64,000 bases of DNA from Saccharococcus thermophilus (GCF_011761475.1 NZ_JAASRS010000001.1:248001-312000), one strand, 5' to 3'; positions 8,999 through 22,655 are shown, numbered from the stretch's first letter. A program made the numbers and translations. The notes: generated by a model not told the origin, from the sequence alone.

Positions 8999-9928
8999 TT
9001 GTTGCGGAAAACATATGTGATCACGGAAGGCGCTATCCAATTGTCCTTATTTGCTGTGTTATTTTTGATTGCTTTATACGTGCCGCTCATCGGAGTGATT
9101 GCGACTTTGTTTTTGGCGCTGCCGTTTATTATTTTTACGATAAGGCATGGGTATACTTATGCGCTTTTGCTCCTTGTTGCTTCACTCATTATTTCCGCGC
9201 TGATTGGCTCGCTGTTTTCCATGTTGATGGCACTGATGTTCGGAACAGCGGGGATTGCAATCGGGGCAATGCTTGCCAGAAATAAAAGCCGTCATATAAT
9301 TTTACTTATCAGCGCGCTTATATTTCTTATTAACCTAGTCATCGATTATGCCATCTCCGTAAAATTTTTGCAGATGGACATCATTCAGGAAACGCTTTCA
9401 ACTTTTCGCCAATCATTTGATATGGCGATGAAAATGATGAAAGGGATGGGGCAGAATCCGTCGCCGCAGTTGCAGGAACAAATTCACCAAGGATTCGAGA
9501 TTCTAAAATATGTTGTGCCTTCGTCGTTTGTCATTGTTGCTTTTCTGCTTGCTTACATAACGATCATCGTCTCTATTCCGGTTTTAAAGCGATTGAAACT
9601 GCCGGTCGGCACGTGGCCGCCGTTTCGGGATATAACGTTGCCAAAAAGTCTATTATGGGTTTATGTATTGGTGCTTGTCCTATCTTTTATCCCATTCGAA
9701 AAAGGAACGTTTGCCTATATCGCTATTTTAAACGTATATTATGTATTGCAGCTGCTTTTGACGGTGCAAGGATTTTCCTTTTTATATCATATGGCGAATA
9801 AAAAAGGTATTCCAAAAGGGATGGTCATTGGCGGAACGGTGTTATGCTTATTCCTGCCTTTTCTACTTTATCTTATCGCGATATTAGGTATAATTGATTT
9901 AGGATTTGATTTGCGAAAACGCATATAA
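8999..9928 (+). CDS. yybS: YybS family membrane protein (DUF2232)
   Basis: Polytopic membrane protein of 309 residues in the conserved place between rpsR and gdpP. About eight hydrophobic helices are visible, with a longer soluble stretch around residues 120-165 (rich in Met, Gln and Lys) and an aromatic C-terminal half. It matches DUF2232, which resembles ECF-transporter S components; the substrate is unknown. The start is a TTG at 8999 or 9002, behind GGGAGGCA. It is followed by gdpP after 45 bases and probably shares transcription with it. Confidence 0.85.
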   Translation: MLRKTYVITEGAIQLSLFAVLFLIALYVPLIGVIATLFLALPFIIFTIRHGYTYALLLLVASLIISALIGSLFSMLMALMFGTAGIAIGAMLARNKSRHIILLISALIFLINLVIDYAISVKFLQMDIIQETLSTFRQSFDMAMKMMKGMGQNPSPQLQEQIHQGFEILKYVVPSSFVIVAFLLAYITIIVSIPVLKRLKLPVGTWPPFRDITLPKSLLWVYVLVLVLSFIPFEKGTFAYIAILNVYYVLQLLLTVQGFSFLYHMANKKGIPKGMVIGGTVLCLFLPFLLYLIAILGIIDLGFDLRKRI

Positions 9929-9973
9929 TCATTAGATGAGGTACATTATTCTTCGATGTAGGAGCTGACTTGA

Positions 9974-12396
<2,423 letters not shown>

Positions 12397-12469
12397 GAGC
12401 GTGGTCGTTGTTCAGTTTAATTTTATGTCTTCATGAAAGGGAAGCGGTATATCGAGATACAGAAGAATA

Positions 12470-12516
12470 AATGTGATTTTATGGGGAGCTTTTCCTCATA
12501 TAATCACATTTTTCTT
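12470..12516 (+). terminator. Terminator between rplI and dnaB
   Basis: AATGTGATT near 12470-12478 pairs with AATCACATT (12502-12510), with inner pairing TATGGGGA to TCCTCATA, then TTTTCTT. The stem is long with small bulges. Confidence 0.8.
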
Positions 12517-12551
12517 ATGATAGGAAAAACGGGGGAAAAGGTGGTGAAACA

Positions 12552-13916
12552 ATGAGCGAGCTATTTTCGGAACGGATTCCTCCGCAAAGCATTGAAGCGG
12601 AACAGGCTGTGCTAGGCGCCGTATTCCTTGATCCTTCCGCTTTAACGTTAGCTTCGGAAATTTTAATTCCGGAAGATTTTTATCGCGCTGCCCATCAAAA
12701 GATTTTTCATGCGATGCTTCGTGTCGCGGATAAAGGTGAACCAGTCGATTTAGTTACGGTAACGGCCGAGCTTGCCGATACGCAGCAATTGGAAGAAGTG
12801 GGCGGTGTCTCGTATTTAAGCGAGCTTGCTGATTCAGTGCCGACAGCGGCCAACGTTGAATATTACGCGCGCATTGTAGAAGAAAAATCCGTGTTGCGCC
12901 GCTTGATTCGCACCGCCTCGTCGATTGCGCAAGACGGCTACACAAGAGAAGATGAAGTAGACGTTTTGCTTGACGAAGCAGAGCGGAAAATCATGGAGAT
13001 TTCGCAGCGCAAACATTCAGGCACATTTAAAAATATTAAAGAAGTCCTTGTGCAGACATATGATAATATTGAAATGCTCCATAATCGAAAAGGCGAGGTG
13101 ACGGGAATCCCGACTGGATTTACGGAGCTTGACCGCATGACATCGGGATTTCAGCGCAGCGATTTTATTATTGTTGCGGCCCGTCCATCTGTAGGAAAAA
13201 CAGCGTTTGCTTTAAATATTGCGCAAAACGTGGCGACAAAAACGAATGAAAACGTCGCGATTTTTAGTTTGGAAATGAGCGCTCAGCAACTAGTGATGCG
13301 GATGTTATGCGCGGAAGGAAATATTAACGCGCAAAATTTGCGGACCGGAAAACTGACGCCGGAAGATTGGGGCAAACTTACGATGGCAATGGGGAGTCTG
13401 TCGAACGCTGGCATTTATATCGATGATACGCCTAGCATCCGCGTCAGCGATATTCGCGCCAAATGCCGGCGTCTAAAGCAAGAAAGCGGACTAGGCATGG
13501 TGGTGATCGATTACTTGCAGCTCATTCAAGGAAGCGGCAGAAACAGGGAAAACCGGCAGCAGGAAGTGTCGGAAATCTCCCGCTCCTTAAAAGCGTTAGC
13601 CCGTGAATTAGAAGTACCGGTCATCGCGTTATCGCAGCTGTCCCGAAGCGTCGAGCAGCGTCAAGATAAGCGGCCGATGATGTCCGATATCCGCGAATCA
13701 GGAAGTATCGAGCAAGACGCCGATATTGTCGCCTTTTTATACCGTGATGACTATTACAATAAAGATTCGGAGAACAAAAACATTATCGAGATTATTATCG
13801 CTAAACAGCGCAACGGCCCGGTTGGGACAGTGCAGCTTGCATTTATTAAAGAATATAATAAGTTCGTCAATTTGGAACGTCGTTTTGATGATGCGCAAAT
13901 TCCGCCAGGGGCGTAA
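12552..13916 (+). CDS. dnaB: Replicative DNA helicase DnaB (DnaC in B. subtilis)
   Basis: Hexameric 5'-3' replicative helicase of 454 residues. The N-terminal domain begins RIPPQSIEAEQAVLGAVFLD; the RecA-like C-terminal domain has Walker A ARPSVGKTAFALN near residue 215, Walker B MVVIDYLQLI near 315, and the arginine-finger region SRSVEQRQDKRPMMSDIRES. No intein is present. ATG 12552 follows AAAAGGTGGTGAAACA. In B. subtilis the same gene is called dnaC. It lies between two terminators, so it is probably its own unit. Confidence 0.97.
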   Translation: MSELFSERIPPQSIEAEQAVLGAVFLDPSALTLASEILIPEDFYRAAHQKIFHAMLRVADKGEPVDLVTVTAELADTQQLEEVGGVSYLSELADSVPTAANVEYYARIVEEKSVLRRLIRTASSIAQDGYTREDEVDVLLDEAERKIMEISQRKHSGTFKNIKEVLVQTYDNIEMLHNRKGEVTGIPTGFTELDRMTSGFQRSDFIIVAARPSVGKTAFALNIAQNVATKTNENVAIFSLEMSAQQLVMRMLCAEGNINAQNLRTGKLTPEDWGKLTMAMGSLSNAGIYIDDTPSIRVSDIRAKCRRLKQESGLGMVVIDYLQLIQGSGRNRENRQQEVSEISRSLKALARELEVPVIALSQLSRSVEQRQDKRPMMSDIRESGSIEQDADIVAFLYRDDYYNKDSENKNIIEIIIAKQRNGPVGTVQLAFIKEYNKFVNLERRFDDAQIPPGA

Positions 13917-13920
13917 CGAA

Positions 13921-13960
13921 AAGAAGGTGTCATTTTTTACTGACGCCTTCTTCATTTTAT
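13921..13960 (+). terminator. Terminator after dnaB
   Basis: GAAGGTGTCA (13923-13932) pairs with TGACGCCTTC (13941-13950), with one G-T pair, then TTCATTTTATT. Confidence 0.85.
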
Positions 13961-14022
13961 TGGACAGTGCTTTTAAAATACGAATAAATTAAATGCTAAT
14001 AAACAGCAACGTTCGTGTTTTC

Positions 14023-15376
<1,354 letters not shown>

Positions 15377-15395
15377 AATATGTATAATAATTATA

Positions 15396-15437
15396 GAAAA
15401 AGCGTAGATGCAGCGATGTATCTATGCTTTTCTTTTT
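15396..15437 (+). terminator. Terminator after purA
   Basis: AAAAGCGTAGAT pairs with ATCTATGCTTTT around a loop GCAGCGATGT, then CTTTTTG. Confidence 0.85.
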
Positions 15438-15549
15438 GTTTCTCCTTTAAATGGCAAACGGTTAGGAGTGATTTCATTTTGATAACATGATAAATTAATA
15501 ATGACAAATCTATTTCTGATTCCATCGACAAAGAAAGGATGTGAAGAAG

Positions 15550-16257
15550 ATGGAAAAGCGGATTTTAGTTGTTGATGACGAGAAGCCAATTGCGGATATT
15601 TTGCAATTTAATTTACAAAAAGAAGGATATGAAGTGATTTGCGCATACGATGGCGAAGAAGCGTTACAAAAAGTCGAGGAAATCATGCCTGACCTTATTT
15701 TGCTAGATATTATGCTTCCGCAAAAAGACGGAATGGAAGTATGCCGGGAAGTGCGGAAAAAATACGATATGCCGATTATTATGTTAACGGCGAAAGATTC
15801 CGAGATCGATAAAGTGCTTGGTTTAGAGTTAGGGGCAGATGACTATGTCACGAAGCCGTTTAGCACGAGGGAGCTATTGGCGCGGGTAAAGGCGAATTTA
15901 CGTCGCCATTCGCAAATCGCGGCGCAGGAGGATGCCAATGATATGAATGAGATTATTATCGGTTCGCTCGTCATTCGTCCTGATGCCTATATCGTGTTGA
16001 AACGAGGGGAAACGATTGAATTAACGCATCGTGAGTTTGAACTTCTTCATTATTTAGCCAAACATATTGGACAAGTGATGACAAGGGAGCACCTGTTGCA
16101 AACGGTGTGGGGATACGATTATTACGGCGATGTCCGTACGGTCGATGTAACGGTGCGGCGTCTTCGTGAAAAAATTGAAGACAATCCGTCACACCCTTCA
16201 TGGATTGTGACACGGCGGGGAGTCGGCTATTATTTGCGCAACCCAGAACAGGAGTAA
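15550..16257 (+). CDS. walR: Essential response regulator WalR (YycF)
   Basis: OmpR/PhoB-type regulator of 235 residues that controls cell-wall hydrolases with WalK. The receiver domain has acidic pocket VVDDEKP (residues 6-12), the phospho-acceptor in LLDIMLP (near 53), the switch Thr in MLTAKDS and Lys in TKPFSTREL. The C-terminal winged helix shows [14 protein letters not shown] and [15 protein letters not shown]. The GTG at 15541 stands on the ribosome site, so the ATG at 15550, nine bases after AGGAT, is the better start. It leads the walRKHIJ operon. Confidence 0.97.
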   Translation: MEKRILVVDDEKPIADILQFNLQKEGYEVICAYDGEEALQKVEEIMPDLILLDIMLPQKDGMEVCREVRKKYDMPIIMLTAKDSEIDKVLGLELGADDYVTKPFSTRELLARVKANLRRHSQIAAQEDANDMNEIIIGSLVIRPDAYIVLKRGETIELTHREFELLHYLAKHIGQVMTREHLLQTVWGYDYYGDVRTVDVTVRRLREKIEDNPSHPSWIVTRRGVGYYLRNPEQE

Positions 16258-16266
16258 CGAAAGCAG

Positions 16267-18096
16267 ATGAAAAAAGTAGGCCCATTTCGTTCGATTCACT
16301 TCAAATTTGTCGTTATATACGTTTTGCTTATTCTTGTCGCGATGCAAATCATCGGTGTGTATTTTGTCAGAAAGCTAGAAACAGAGCTAGTACAAAGTTT
16401 TAAAAATTCCCTAAATGAACGGGTGACGCTGCTGGCATACAATGTGGAGCAGGCTATGAATAGGGAGAGAGATGCGAAAAGCCCGACGTTAGAAGAAGAT
16501 ATTCGCTCCCTTCTTCACGATTTTGTTTCCCAAGATATTTCCGAAGTGCGTGTCATTGATGACAAAGGCAAAGTGTTGGCAACATCCAACCCTTATATGC
16601 AAAATATTGTAGGAAAGCGGACGACAGAGATTTATGTCAAACGATCGCTTGTAACAGGGGAAATAGTCGACCGCATGCTCCTTGATCCCAAAACAGGGCA
16701 TCGCATGTATATTTCTTCTACGCCGATTAAGTCAGGCGGCGAAGTAAAGGGAGTAATATACGTTATCGCTTCGATGGAAAACGTATTTTCCCAAATGAGG
16801 CAAATTAACACAATTTTAGCAACGGGGACCGGCATTGCCCTTGCCATTACTGCTGTGCTCAGTATTTTTTTGTCACGCACGATTACCCGTCCGATTTCCG
16901 ACATGCGTAAACAGGCATTGGCGATGACAAAAGGGGACTTCTCACGCAAAGTAAAAATTTACGGTTACGATGAAATCGGACAATTGGCGATGACGTTCAA
17001 TAATTTAACGAAAAAACTGCAGGAAGCGCAGGCAACGACGGAAGGGGAGCGCCGCAAGCTGGAGTCGGTATTGACGCATATGACCGACGGGGTGATTGCG
17101 ACGGACCGCCGCGGCAGGGTGATCCTCATTAACGACGCCGCCTTGAACATCTTGAATGTTTCACGTGAAACAGTGCTGTCGAGTTCCATTATTGACGTGC
17201 TTGGAATCGGTGATCAATACACGTTTGAAACGTTGCTCGAGGAGCGCGATTCGCTTATTTTAGACTTCAGCACCGATGAGGAATTATATATTTTGCGCGC
17301 TTCATTATCGGTTATTCAAAAAGGGACCGGTTTTGTGAACGGGTTGATTGTTGTTTTGCACGACATTACTGAGCAGGAAAAAATCGACCGGGAACGGAGG
17401 CAATTTGTTGCGAATGTTTCCCATGAGCTCCGTACGCCGCTGACAACGATGAAAAGCTATTTGGAAGCATTGGCGGAAGGGGCTTGGCAAGACAAGGAGA
17501 TCGCTCCGCGATTTATTCAAGTAGTGCAAAACGAAACGGAACGGATGATCCGCTTAGTCAACGATTTATTGCAGCTTTCTAAACTCGATAGTAAAGATTA
17601 TAAGCTGAATAAATCATGGATCAATTTTTCCGCGTACTTTCATAAAGTGATTGATCGCTTTGAATTAACGAAAAGCGAAAATATCACATTTGTGCGCAAA
17701 ATTCCACAGGAAGCCATTTTTATTGAAGTGGATGAAGATAAAATTACACAAGTGTTAGATAATATTATTTCCAATGCTATCAAATATTCTCCGCAAGGCG
17801 GAACGATTACGTTTCGTGTCAGAGAGCTTGCCGATGAAATTATTGTCAGCGTCAGCGATGAAGGGGTCGGCATTCCGAAAGCGGACTTGGCGAAAGTGTT
17901 TGAACGGTTTTATCGTGTTGATAAAGCAAGATCCCGCAAACTTGGCGGTACTGGACTCGGGCTGGCAATTGCGAAAGAAGTCGTCGTTGCCCATGGGGGA
18001 ACGATTTGGGCGGAAAGTAAAGAGCATAAGGGAACAACGATTTTCTTTACCTTACCGCTAGAACGTGATCAAAAGGATGACTGGTACGATGTATGA
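16267..18096 (+). CDS. walK: Cell-wall sensor histidine kinase WalK (YycG)
   Basis: Membrane histidine kinase of 609 residues that phosphorylates WalR. It has TM1 (about 14-34), an extracytoplasmic PAS/Cache domain, TM2 (near 184-202), HAMP with RPISDMRKQALAMTKGDF, a cytoplasmic PAS (about 260-365), HisKA with the acceptor His in FVANVSHELRTPLTT near residue 386, and HATPase with DNIISNAIKYSP, DEGVGIP and GTGLGLAI. A perfect parS lies inside the PAS-coding part. The 3' end overlaps walH by eight bases. Confidence 0.97.
   Translation: MKKVGPFRSIHFKFVVIYVLLILVAMQIIGVYFVRKLETELVQSFKNSLNERVTLLAYNVEQAMNRERDAKSPTLEEDIRSLLHDFVSQDISEVRVIDDKGKVLATSNPYMQNIVGKRTTEIYVKRSLVTGEIVDRMLLDPKTGHRMYISSTPIKSGGEVKGVIYVIASMENVFSQMRQINTILATGTGIALAITAVLSIFLSRTITRPISDMRKQALAMTKGDFSRKVKIYGYDEIGQLAMTFNNLTKKLQEAQATTEGERRKLESVLTHMTDGVIATDRRGRVILINDAALNILNVSRETVLSSSIIDVLGIGDQYTFETLLEERDSLILDFSTDEELYILRASLSVIQKGTGFVNGLIVVLHDITEQEKIDRERRQFVANVSHELRTPLTTMKSYLEALAEGAWQDKEIAPRFIQVVQNETERMIRLVNDLLQLSKLDSKDYKLNKSWINFSAYFHKVIDRFELTKSENITFVRKIPQEAIFIEVDEDKITQVLDNIISNAIKYSPQGGTITFRVRELADEIIVSVSDEGVGIPKADLAKVFERFYRVDKARSRKLGGTGLGLAIAKEVVVAHGGTIWAESKEHKGTTIFFTLPLERDQKDDWYDV
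17157..17172. promoter_or_regulatory. Second parS site, inside walK
   Basis: The same perfect palindrome as in parB, TGTTTCACGTGAAACA, about 15.6 kb downstream. It is read in the same frame as in parB, so both genes encode NVSRET at this place. Confidence 0.93.
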
Positions 18097-19426
18097 AACA
18101 GTGAAGTCGATTGTGTTAACCACTTTAGTGCTCATAAGCATTATTTTAACGTTTGGATTATGGACATACCATCCAAAATATGATGTGTTGCAAAATGACG
18201 AATATATTCAGCATGTTTCCGTCAGCAACACTCAAGTAGATACAGCGATGATCGTCCAGCCTTCGCAAATATTGATTCATAAAAATAATGCCCATTATGG
18301 AATCGACAAGGATGAGGAAAAAAATGAGATTTTAAAAGAAATAAAAAAATGGACAATCGATGATTTTGAAGATATTTCTTCGACGATTCCAACCGGAAAA
18401 TTTTTATCGTTTTTATACGAAAAACAAAGACTGGAGCTCGTTTATCCCGATAGCATTCCTATCGATGTGTACCGGTCCATTTTCCAAATTAAAGATAAAG
18501 GGATAAAAAATGTCTATTTTGACCGCATTGTCATTCCATTAGCGAACAAAAATGAGCTCTCTGTTTATTTTATTTCTACGGAAAAACGGAAAGTGTACAA
18601 GGCGCTGGCAAGCGATGTTACATTATCGGAAATAAACAAACTAACCGAGGAAATCGATCGCTATCCGCGCTACTTCCCTTATGCCGTTAGTGAAACGAAG
18701 CAGATTTATTTGCCGGAAGAAGAAGTGGTCATGGATCGCCTGCAGTATTATACGGACGAGCTCGACCCTGATAAATTTAAAGAGGCGTTGTTTAGTGATC
18801 CAAGTTTTGTAAAAAAAGATTTAATTACATTTGGCGAAGAGTATACGGATGGGTCACGTCTAATGGACGTTGATTTTCTGCAACGAATGTTGCTGTACGT
18901 CAATCCGGCGGCGTGGATGGAGAACAGTGACGGGAATGAACAAAATGAGAATTTAATCCAAAAAAGCATTGATTTTGTCAACGAACATGGCGGCTGGACC
19001 GATATGTATCATTTTGCAAAATGGAATAAGGAGGAACGGAAAGTTGTATTCCGCCTTACGGTTAACGGCTGTCCCGTGTTTAATGAATACGGTATGTCTG
19101 AAATCGTACAAACATGGGGAGGTAGCGACCTTGTAAAATATCAGCGGCCTCTGTTTCGTTTAGAAATTGCCGACCGCGCCCATGTGCCAAAAACGCTATT
19201 ATCCGGTCATGGAGTGATCGAAAAGCTCGAAAAGATAAAAGGACTTAGAAAGGGTCTAGTCAAAGATATTACAGTTGGCTATGAGCTTATGAAAGATCCG
19301 GAACGTGAAAAAGTGATTATTTTAGAGCCGGCATGGTTTTACTTGTATGGCCAGACGTGGAAGAAAGTACCCATAGATGATCAGGATCTTGAAAAAAGAG
19401 GAGGGAACGTAAATGGATTGGAGTAA
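18089..19426 (+). CDS. walH: WalK regulatory protein WalH (YycH)
   Basis: Bitopic membrane protein of 445 residues with one N-terminal helix (about 6-26) and a large extracytoplasmic domain; in B. subtilis it acts with WalI to restrain WalK. The N-terminus YETVKSIVLTTLVLISIIL and the ending GQTWKKVP fit YycH. The frame opens at 18065, but AAAGGATG places the start at ATG 18089, with ATG 18077 as a less well spaced choice. It overlaps both walK and walI. Confidence 0.92.
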   Translation: MYETVKSIVLTTLVLISIILTFGLWTYHPKYDVLQNDEYIQHVSVSNTQVDTAMIVQPSQILIHKNNAHYGIDKDEEKNEILKEIKKWTIDDFEDISSTIPTGKFLSFLYEKQRLELVYPDSIPIDVYRSIFQIKDKGIKNVYFDRIVIPLANKNELSVYFISTEKRKVYKALASDVTLSEINKLTEEIDRYPRYFPYAVSETKQIYLPEEEVVMDRLQYYTDELDPDKFKEALFSDPSFVKKDLITFGEEYTDGSRLMDVDFLQRMLLYVNPAAWMENSDGNEQNENLIQKSIDFVNEHGGWTDMYHFAKWNKEERKVVFRLTVNGCPVFNEYGMSEIVQTWGGSDLVKYQRPLFRLEIADRAHVPKTLLSGHGVIEKLEKIKGLRKGLVKDITVGYELMKDPEREKVIILEPAWFYLYGQTWKKVPIDDQDLEKRGGNVNGLE

Positions 19427-20192
19427 AACAAAGACGATTTTCATTATTACGTTCCTGATCCTCGATTGTTTTTTAGGTTATCAGTTTATGGAAAAGCGAA
19501 ATAGCAGCCAGTTGGACGTCATTTTAGAAACAACCATTGAAGAGCAGTTGGATGCAAACGGCATCACCTACGTCGAACTGCCGAAAGAAATTACAAAGGC
19601 GGCTTATGTGAGCGGCAAAAGCAAGAAGTTTACGGAAGAAGAAGTGAAAAAATTGTCGGGGCAAAAAGTAACGATACAGGATGATAAAGAGCTAAAAGGG
19701 ACATTCGTGCATCCGATATCGCTCAATTTTAAGGATCCGTACCGGTTGAAAGAATTTTTGCAGCGGCATATTATAGACGGCCAAAAATATACGTTTTGGG
19801 CGTTTGATGGAAAATCTAATACGGTCATTTGCTATCAGACGTACGATGGCAAAATCATTTATAATGAAAACAGCAAACTGTTAATACATGTCAATGATCG
19901 CAATGAAGCGGTATCTTATGAGCAAACGATGTTAGATGATTTACAAAAATATGAAAGAAAGCAAGACATTGTTCCTGCTATTAAGGCAATCGAAACGTTA
20001 TATAAAAAAGGATATTTGCAGCCGGGAGACCGCGTTACCTCGGTGGAGCTGGGATACTATGGCCTTGTGCAGTTTACCGCCTCACAAGTATTAACGCCAA
20101 CGTGGCACATTGTCGTAAACGGGAAAGAAGATTATTTTATTAACGCCTTTGAAGGACAAATCATTAACGATGAGGGGAATGTTTTGGAGTGA
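19413..20192 (+). CDS. walI: WalK regulatory protein WalI (YycI)
   Basis: Membrane-anchored regulator of 259 residues, partner of WalH. It begins MDWSKTKTIFIITFLILDCFLGYQF, one signal-anchor helix, followed by an extracytoplasmic YycH-like beta domain that ends in YFINAFEGQIINDEGNV. GAGGAGGGAACGTAA precedes the ATG. It overlaps the end of walH by 14 bases. Confidence 0.93.
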   Translation: MDWSKTKTIFIITFLILDCFLGYQFMEKRNSSQLDVILETTIEEQLDANGITYVELPKEITKAAYVSGKSKKFTEEEVKKLSGQKVTIQDDKELKGTFVHPISLNFKDPYRLKEFLQRHIIDGQKYTFWAFDGKSNTVICYQTYDGKIIYNENSKLLIHVNDRNEAVSYEQTMLDDLQKYERKQDIVPAIKAIETLYKKGYLQPGDRVTSVELGYYGLVQFTASQVLTPTWHIVVNGKEDYFINAFEGQIINDEGNVLE

Positions 20193-20198
20193 GAAATA

Positions 20199-20993
20199 AT
20201 GGGGATGCAGTTTAGTGTCTTAGCAAGCGGCAGTACAGGAAATGCATTTTATATAGAAACAGAGCGGCAGCGGCTCCTTGTCGACGCAGGTTTAAGCGGC
20301 AAACAGTTAGAGCAATTATTTGCGCAAATCGACCGCCAGCTGCAAGATATCACCGCTGTGTTAATCACCCATGAACATAGCGATCATATTAAAGGGTTGG
20401 GCGTGATTGCTCGCAAGTACCGTTTGCCTATTTATGCGAACGAAAAAACATGGAAAGCAATGGAGGGAATGATTGGCGAAATCCCCACCGAGCAAAAGTT
20501 TATTTTTCCATTAGGGAAAGTGCAGTCGTTTGACGGCTTGGATGTGGAATCGTTTGGTGTATCGCATGATGCGGCCGAGCCGATGTTTTACGTATTTCAT
20601 CATGAAGGAAAAAAGCTGGCGCTAATGACAGATACGGGGTATGTCAGTGACCGGATGAAAGGGACGATTGAAAATGCCGATGTCTTTATTTTTGAAAGCA
20701 ACCATGATGTCGAAATGCTGCGGATGGGAAAATACCCGTGGAATGTCAAACGCCGCATTTTAAGCGATGTCGGCCATATTTCAAACGAAGATGCAGGGCT
20801 GGCGTTAGCCGATGTCATTGGCGACCGTACAAAGCGAATTTATTTGGCCCATCTAAGTCAAGATAATAATATAAAAGAATTAGCGCGGATGACAGTAGCA
20901 CAAGTGTTGGCAAATAAAGGGCTGGGGGTTGGCGATCAGTTTGATTTATACGATACCGATCCGAAAAAAGCAACGGCGTTAGCGTATGTCTGA
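20199..20993 (+). CDS. walJ: Metallo-beta-lactamase fold hydrolase WalJ (YycJ)
   Basis: Cytoplasmic MBL-fold protein of 264 residues, the last gene of the wal operon. Metal ligands are visible in [11 protein letters not shown] near residues 58-68, HDAAEP near 120, and MTDTGYVS near 146; late histidines in DVGHISNED and LAHLSQDNN complete the site. YycJ homologues have been reported as exonuclease-like enzymes and are linked to cell-division timing in streptococci. ATG 20199 follows GGAGTGAGAAATA. Confidence 0.93.
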   Translation: MGMQFSVLASGSTGNAFYIETERQRLLVDAGLSGKQLEQLFAQIDRQLQDITAVLITHEHSDHIKGLGVIARKYRLPIYANEKTWKAMEGMIGEIPTEQKFIFPLGKVQSFDGLDVESFGVSHDAAEPMFYVFHHEGKKLALMTDTGYVSDRMKGTIENADVFIFESNHDVEMLRMGKYPWNVKRRILSDVGHISNEDAGLALADVIGDRTKRIYLAHLSQDNNIKELARMTVAQVLANKGLGVGDQFDLYDTDPKKATALAYV

Positions 20994-21114
20994 CTATCGT
21001 TTTGTCGAAAATAGATAAACGTGTTTACCATGGATTTTTCTGCTTATCCATGATTATAATGAGGAATGGACAGCCTATCGGAAGGAACGATCGTTACGGA
21101 AAGGATTGATGCGC

Positions 21115-22338
21115 ATGGGGTACTACGATGACCATTATGAGCAGTACCAGCCAATTCAAAAAAGAAGACGCGGAGGCTGGTTTGTTTCTACGTTAGTAGG
21201 CGCTGTGTTAGGGGCGTTTTTAGTAGTAATCTCTATTCCGGCTCTTTCGCGGTGGGACGTGCTTCCTTATGATATTGTCCCGAAAGAAAGTGAACAAGCA
21301 TCAAATAAGGAAACAGCCAAGGTGCCTCCCATCCAGCAAAACGTTTCCGTTGATGTGACAAGCCAAATAACAAAAGCGATTGATAAAGTGTCCGATGCGG
21401 TTGTTGGTGTTGTTAACATTCAAGAAGCGAATTTTTGGTCGCAGGACGGAGAAGAGGAAGCGGGAACCGGCTCAGGCGTCATCTATAAAAAAGAGAATGG
21501 GAAAGCTTTTATTGTGACGAACCATCATGTTGTGGAGAACGCCAGTCAATTAGAAGTAAGCTTAAAAGATGGAACAAGAGTGCCAGCGAAGCTGTTGGGA
21601 AGCGATGTGTATATGGATTTAGCGGTATTGGAAATCGATGCGAAGCATGTCAAAAAAGTAGCCGAATTTGGCAATTCAGATACAGTCAAACCGGGAGAAC
21701 CTGTCATTGCGATCGGCAATCCGCTTGGGCTACAATTTGCTGGTTCTGTTACAGAAGGAATTATATCAGGAACGAATCGAACAGTAGAAGTTGACTTAGA
21801 CCAAGATGGTAGTCCGGATTGGAATGCGGAAGTATTGCAAACGGATGCGGCCATTAACCCAGGTAATAGCGGTGGAGCCCTTGTCAATATTCAAGGGCAA
21901 GTTATTGGCATTAACTCAATGAAAATTGCCCAAGAAGCGGTAGAGGGAATTGGATTTGCCATCCCAATTAATACAGTGATTCCGGTTATTTCAGATTTAG
22001 AAAAGTACGGGCAAGTGCGTCGTCCATACATGGGGGTAGAGCTTCGGTCTTTAAGCGATATTTCCTCGTATCATTTACAGGCAACACTGCATTTGCCGAA
22101 AAATATAACCGAAGGGGCGGCGATCATTCAAGTTGAGCCGATGTCGCCGGCCGCACAAGCGGGCTTAAAGCAATTTGATGTCATCGTTGCCTTAGACGAT
22201 CACAAAATTCGTGATGTATTGGACTTGCGAAAATATTTGTATACGAAAAAATCGATTGGCGATAAAATGAAAGTGACATTCTACCGTGACGGGGAAAAAC
22301 ATACGGTGACGATGAAGCTGGAAAGAGAATCCTTTTAA
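21115..22338 (+). CDS. htrC: Membrane serine protease HtrC (YyxA), DegP/HtrA family
   Basis: HtrA-type surface quality-control protease of 407 residues. A short cytoplasmic N-terminus rich in Tyr, Gln and Arg precedes one helix (about 24-43). The trypsin-like domain has the triad His in VTNHHVVE, Asp in YMDLAVLEID and Ser in NPGNSGGALVN, and a single PDZ domain follows from about residue 300 with AAIIQVEPMSPAAQAGL. TTG 21106, ATG 21109 and ATG 21115 are possible starts; spacing from GGAAAGG favours 21115. A TATAAT lies at 21055-21060. It follows walJ, as in B. subtilis. Confidence 0.95.
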   Translation: MGYYDDHYEQYQPIQKRRRGGWFVSTLVGAVLGAFLVVISIPALSRWDVLPYDIVPKESEQASNKETAKVPPIQQNVSVDVTSQITKAIDKVSDAVVGVVNIQEANFWSQDGEEEAGTGSGVIYKKENGKAFIVTNHHVVENASQLEVSLKDGTRVPAKLLGSDVYMDLAVLEIDAKHVKKVAEFGNSDTVKPGEPVIAIGNPLGLQFAGSVTEGIISGTNRTVEVDLDQDGSPDWNAEVLQTDAAINPGNSGGALVNIQGQVIGINSMKIAQEAVEGIGFAIPINTVIPVISDLEKYGQVRRPYMGVELRSLSDISSYHLQATLHLPKNITEGAAIIQVEPMSPAAQAGLKQFDVIVALDDHKIRDVLDLRKYLYTKKSIGDKMKVTFYRDGEKHTVTMKLERESF

Positions 22339-22358
22339 TCAAGATTGAAAAAGGGGAA

Positions 22359-22391
22359 AGGAGCGGATTCACGCTCCTTCTTCTTTTTCCA
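22359..22391 (+). terminator. Terminator after htrC
   Basis: AAGGAGCG and CGCTCCTT form a stem around GATTCA, followed by CTTCTTTTT. Confidence 0.88.
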
Positions 22392-22393
22392 CA

Positions 22394-22630
22394 AGTGGAT
22401 AAAAGGAGTGGGACCGATGTTTATTTGCTGTGAAGAACATGTGGATATAGCTATTGATATGTATGTGGATGAAACAGAACAAGCCCCTAATATTTCATTG
22501 ATTCCTGTGGATAACTCCGATCAATCGTGCGATTTTTGCGAAAATAAGGCTGTATATATAGTAGGGAACTAACGTTTTTACACAATATGTGGATATGTAT
22601 TGTGTATATGTGGATAAGTGTTGTTGATAA
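22394..22630 (+). other. Cluster of DnaA boxes around yyzF and before rlmH
   Basis: Seven copies of TGTGGATAA-type 9-mers lie in the same orientation. Perfect: 22506-22514 and 22609-22617. One mismatch: 22394-22402, 22440-22448, 22588-22596 and 22622-22630. Two mismatches: 22464-22472. This is far denser than chance. From memory, B. subtilis has oriC-proximal DnaA-box clusters that help restrain initiation, one of them by yydA, its rlmH gene. Confidence 0.82.
22417..22572 (+). CDS. yyzF: CxxH/CxxC small protein YyzF
   Basis: Small protein of 51 residues with an N-terminal CCEEH and a later CDFC, the pair that defines the CxxH/CxxC family and suggests zinc binding. ATG 22417 follows AAAAGGAGTGGG. 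Its coding DNA also carries several DnaA boxes, so the base sequence is under two constraints. No function is known. Confidence 0.85.
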   Translation: MFICCEEHVDIAIDMYVDETEQAPNISLIPVDNSDQSCDFCENKAVYIVGN

Positions 22631-22655
22631 CATGTTCACAAGGTGGGGATGAGCT

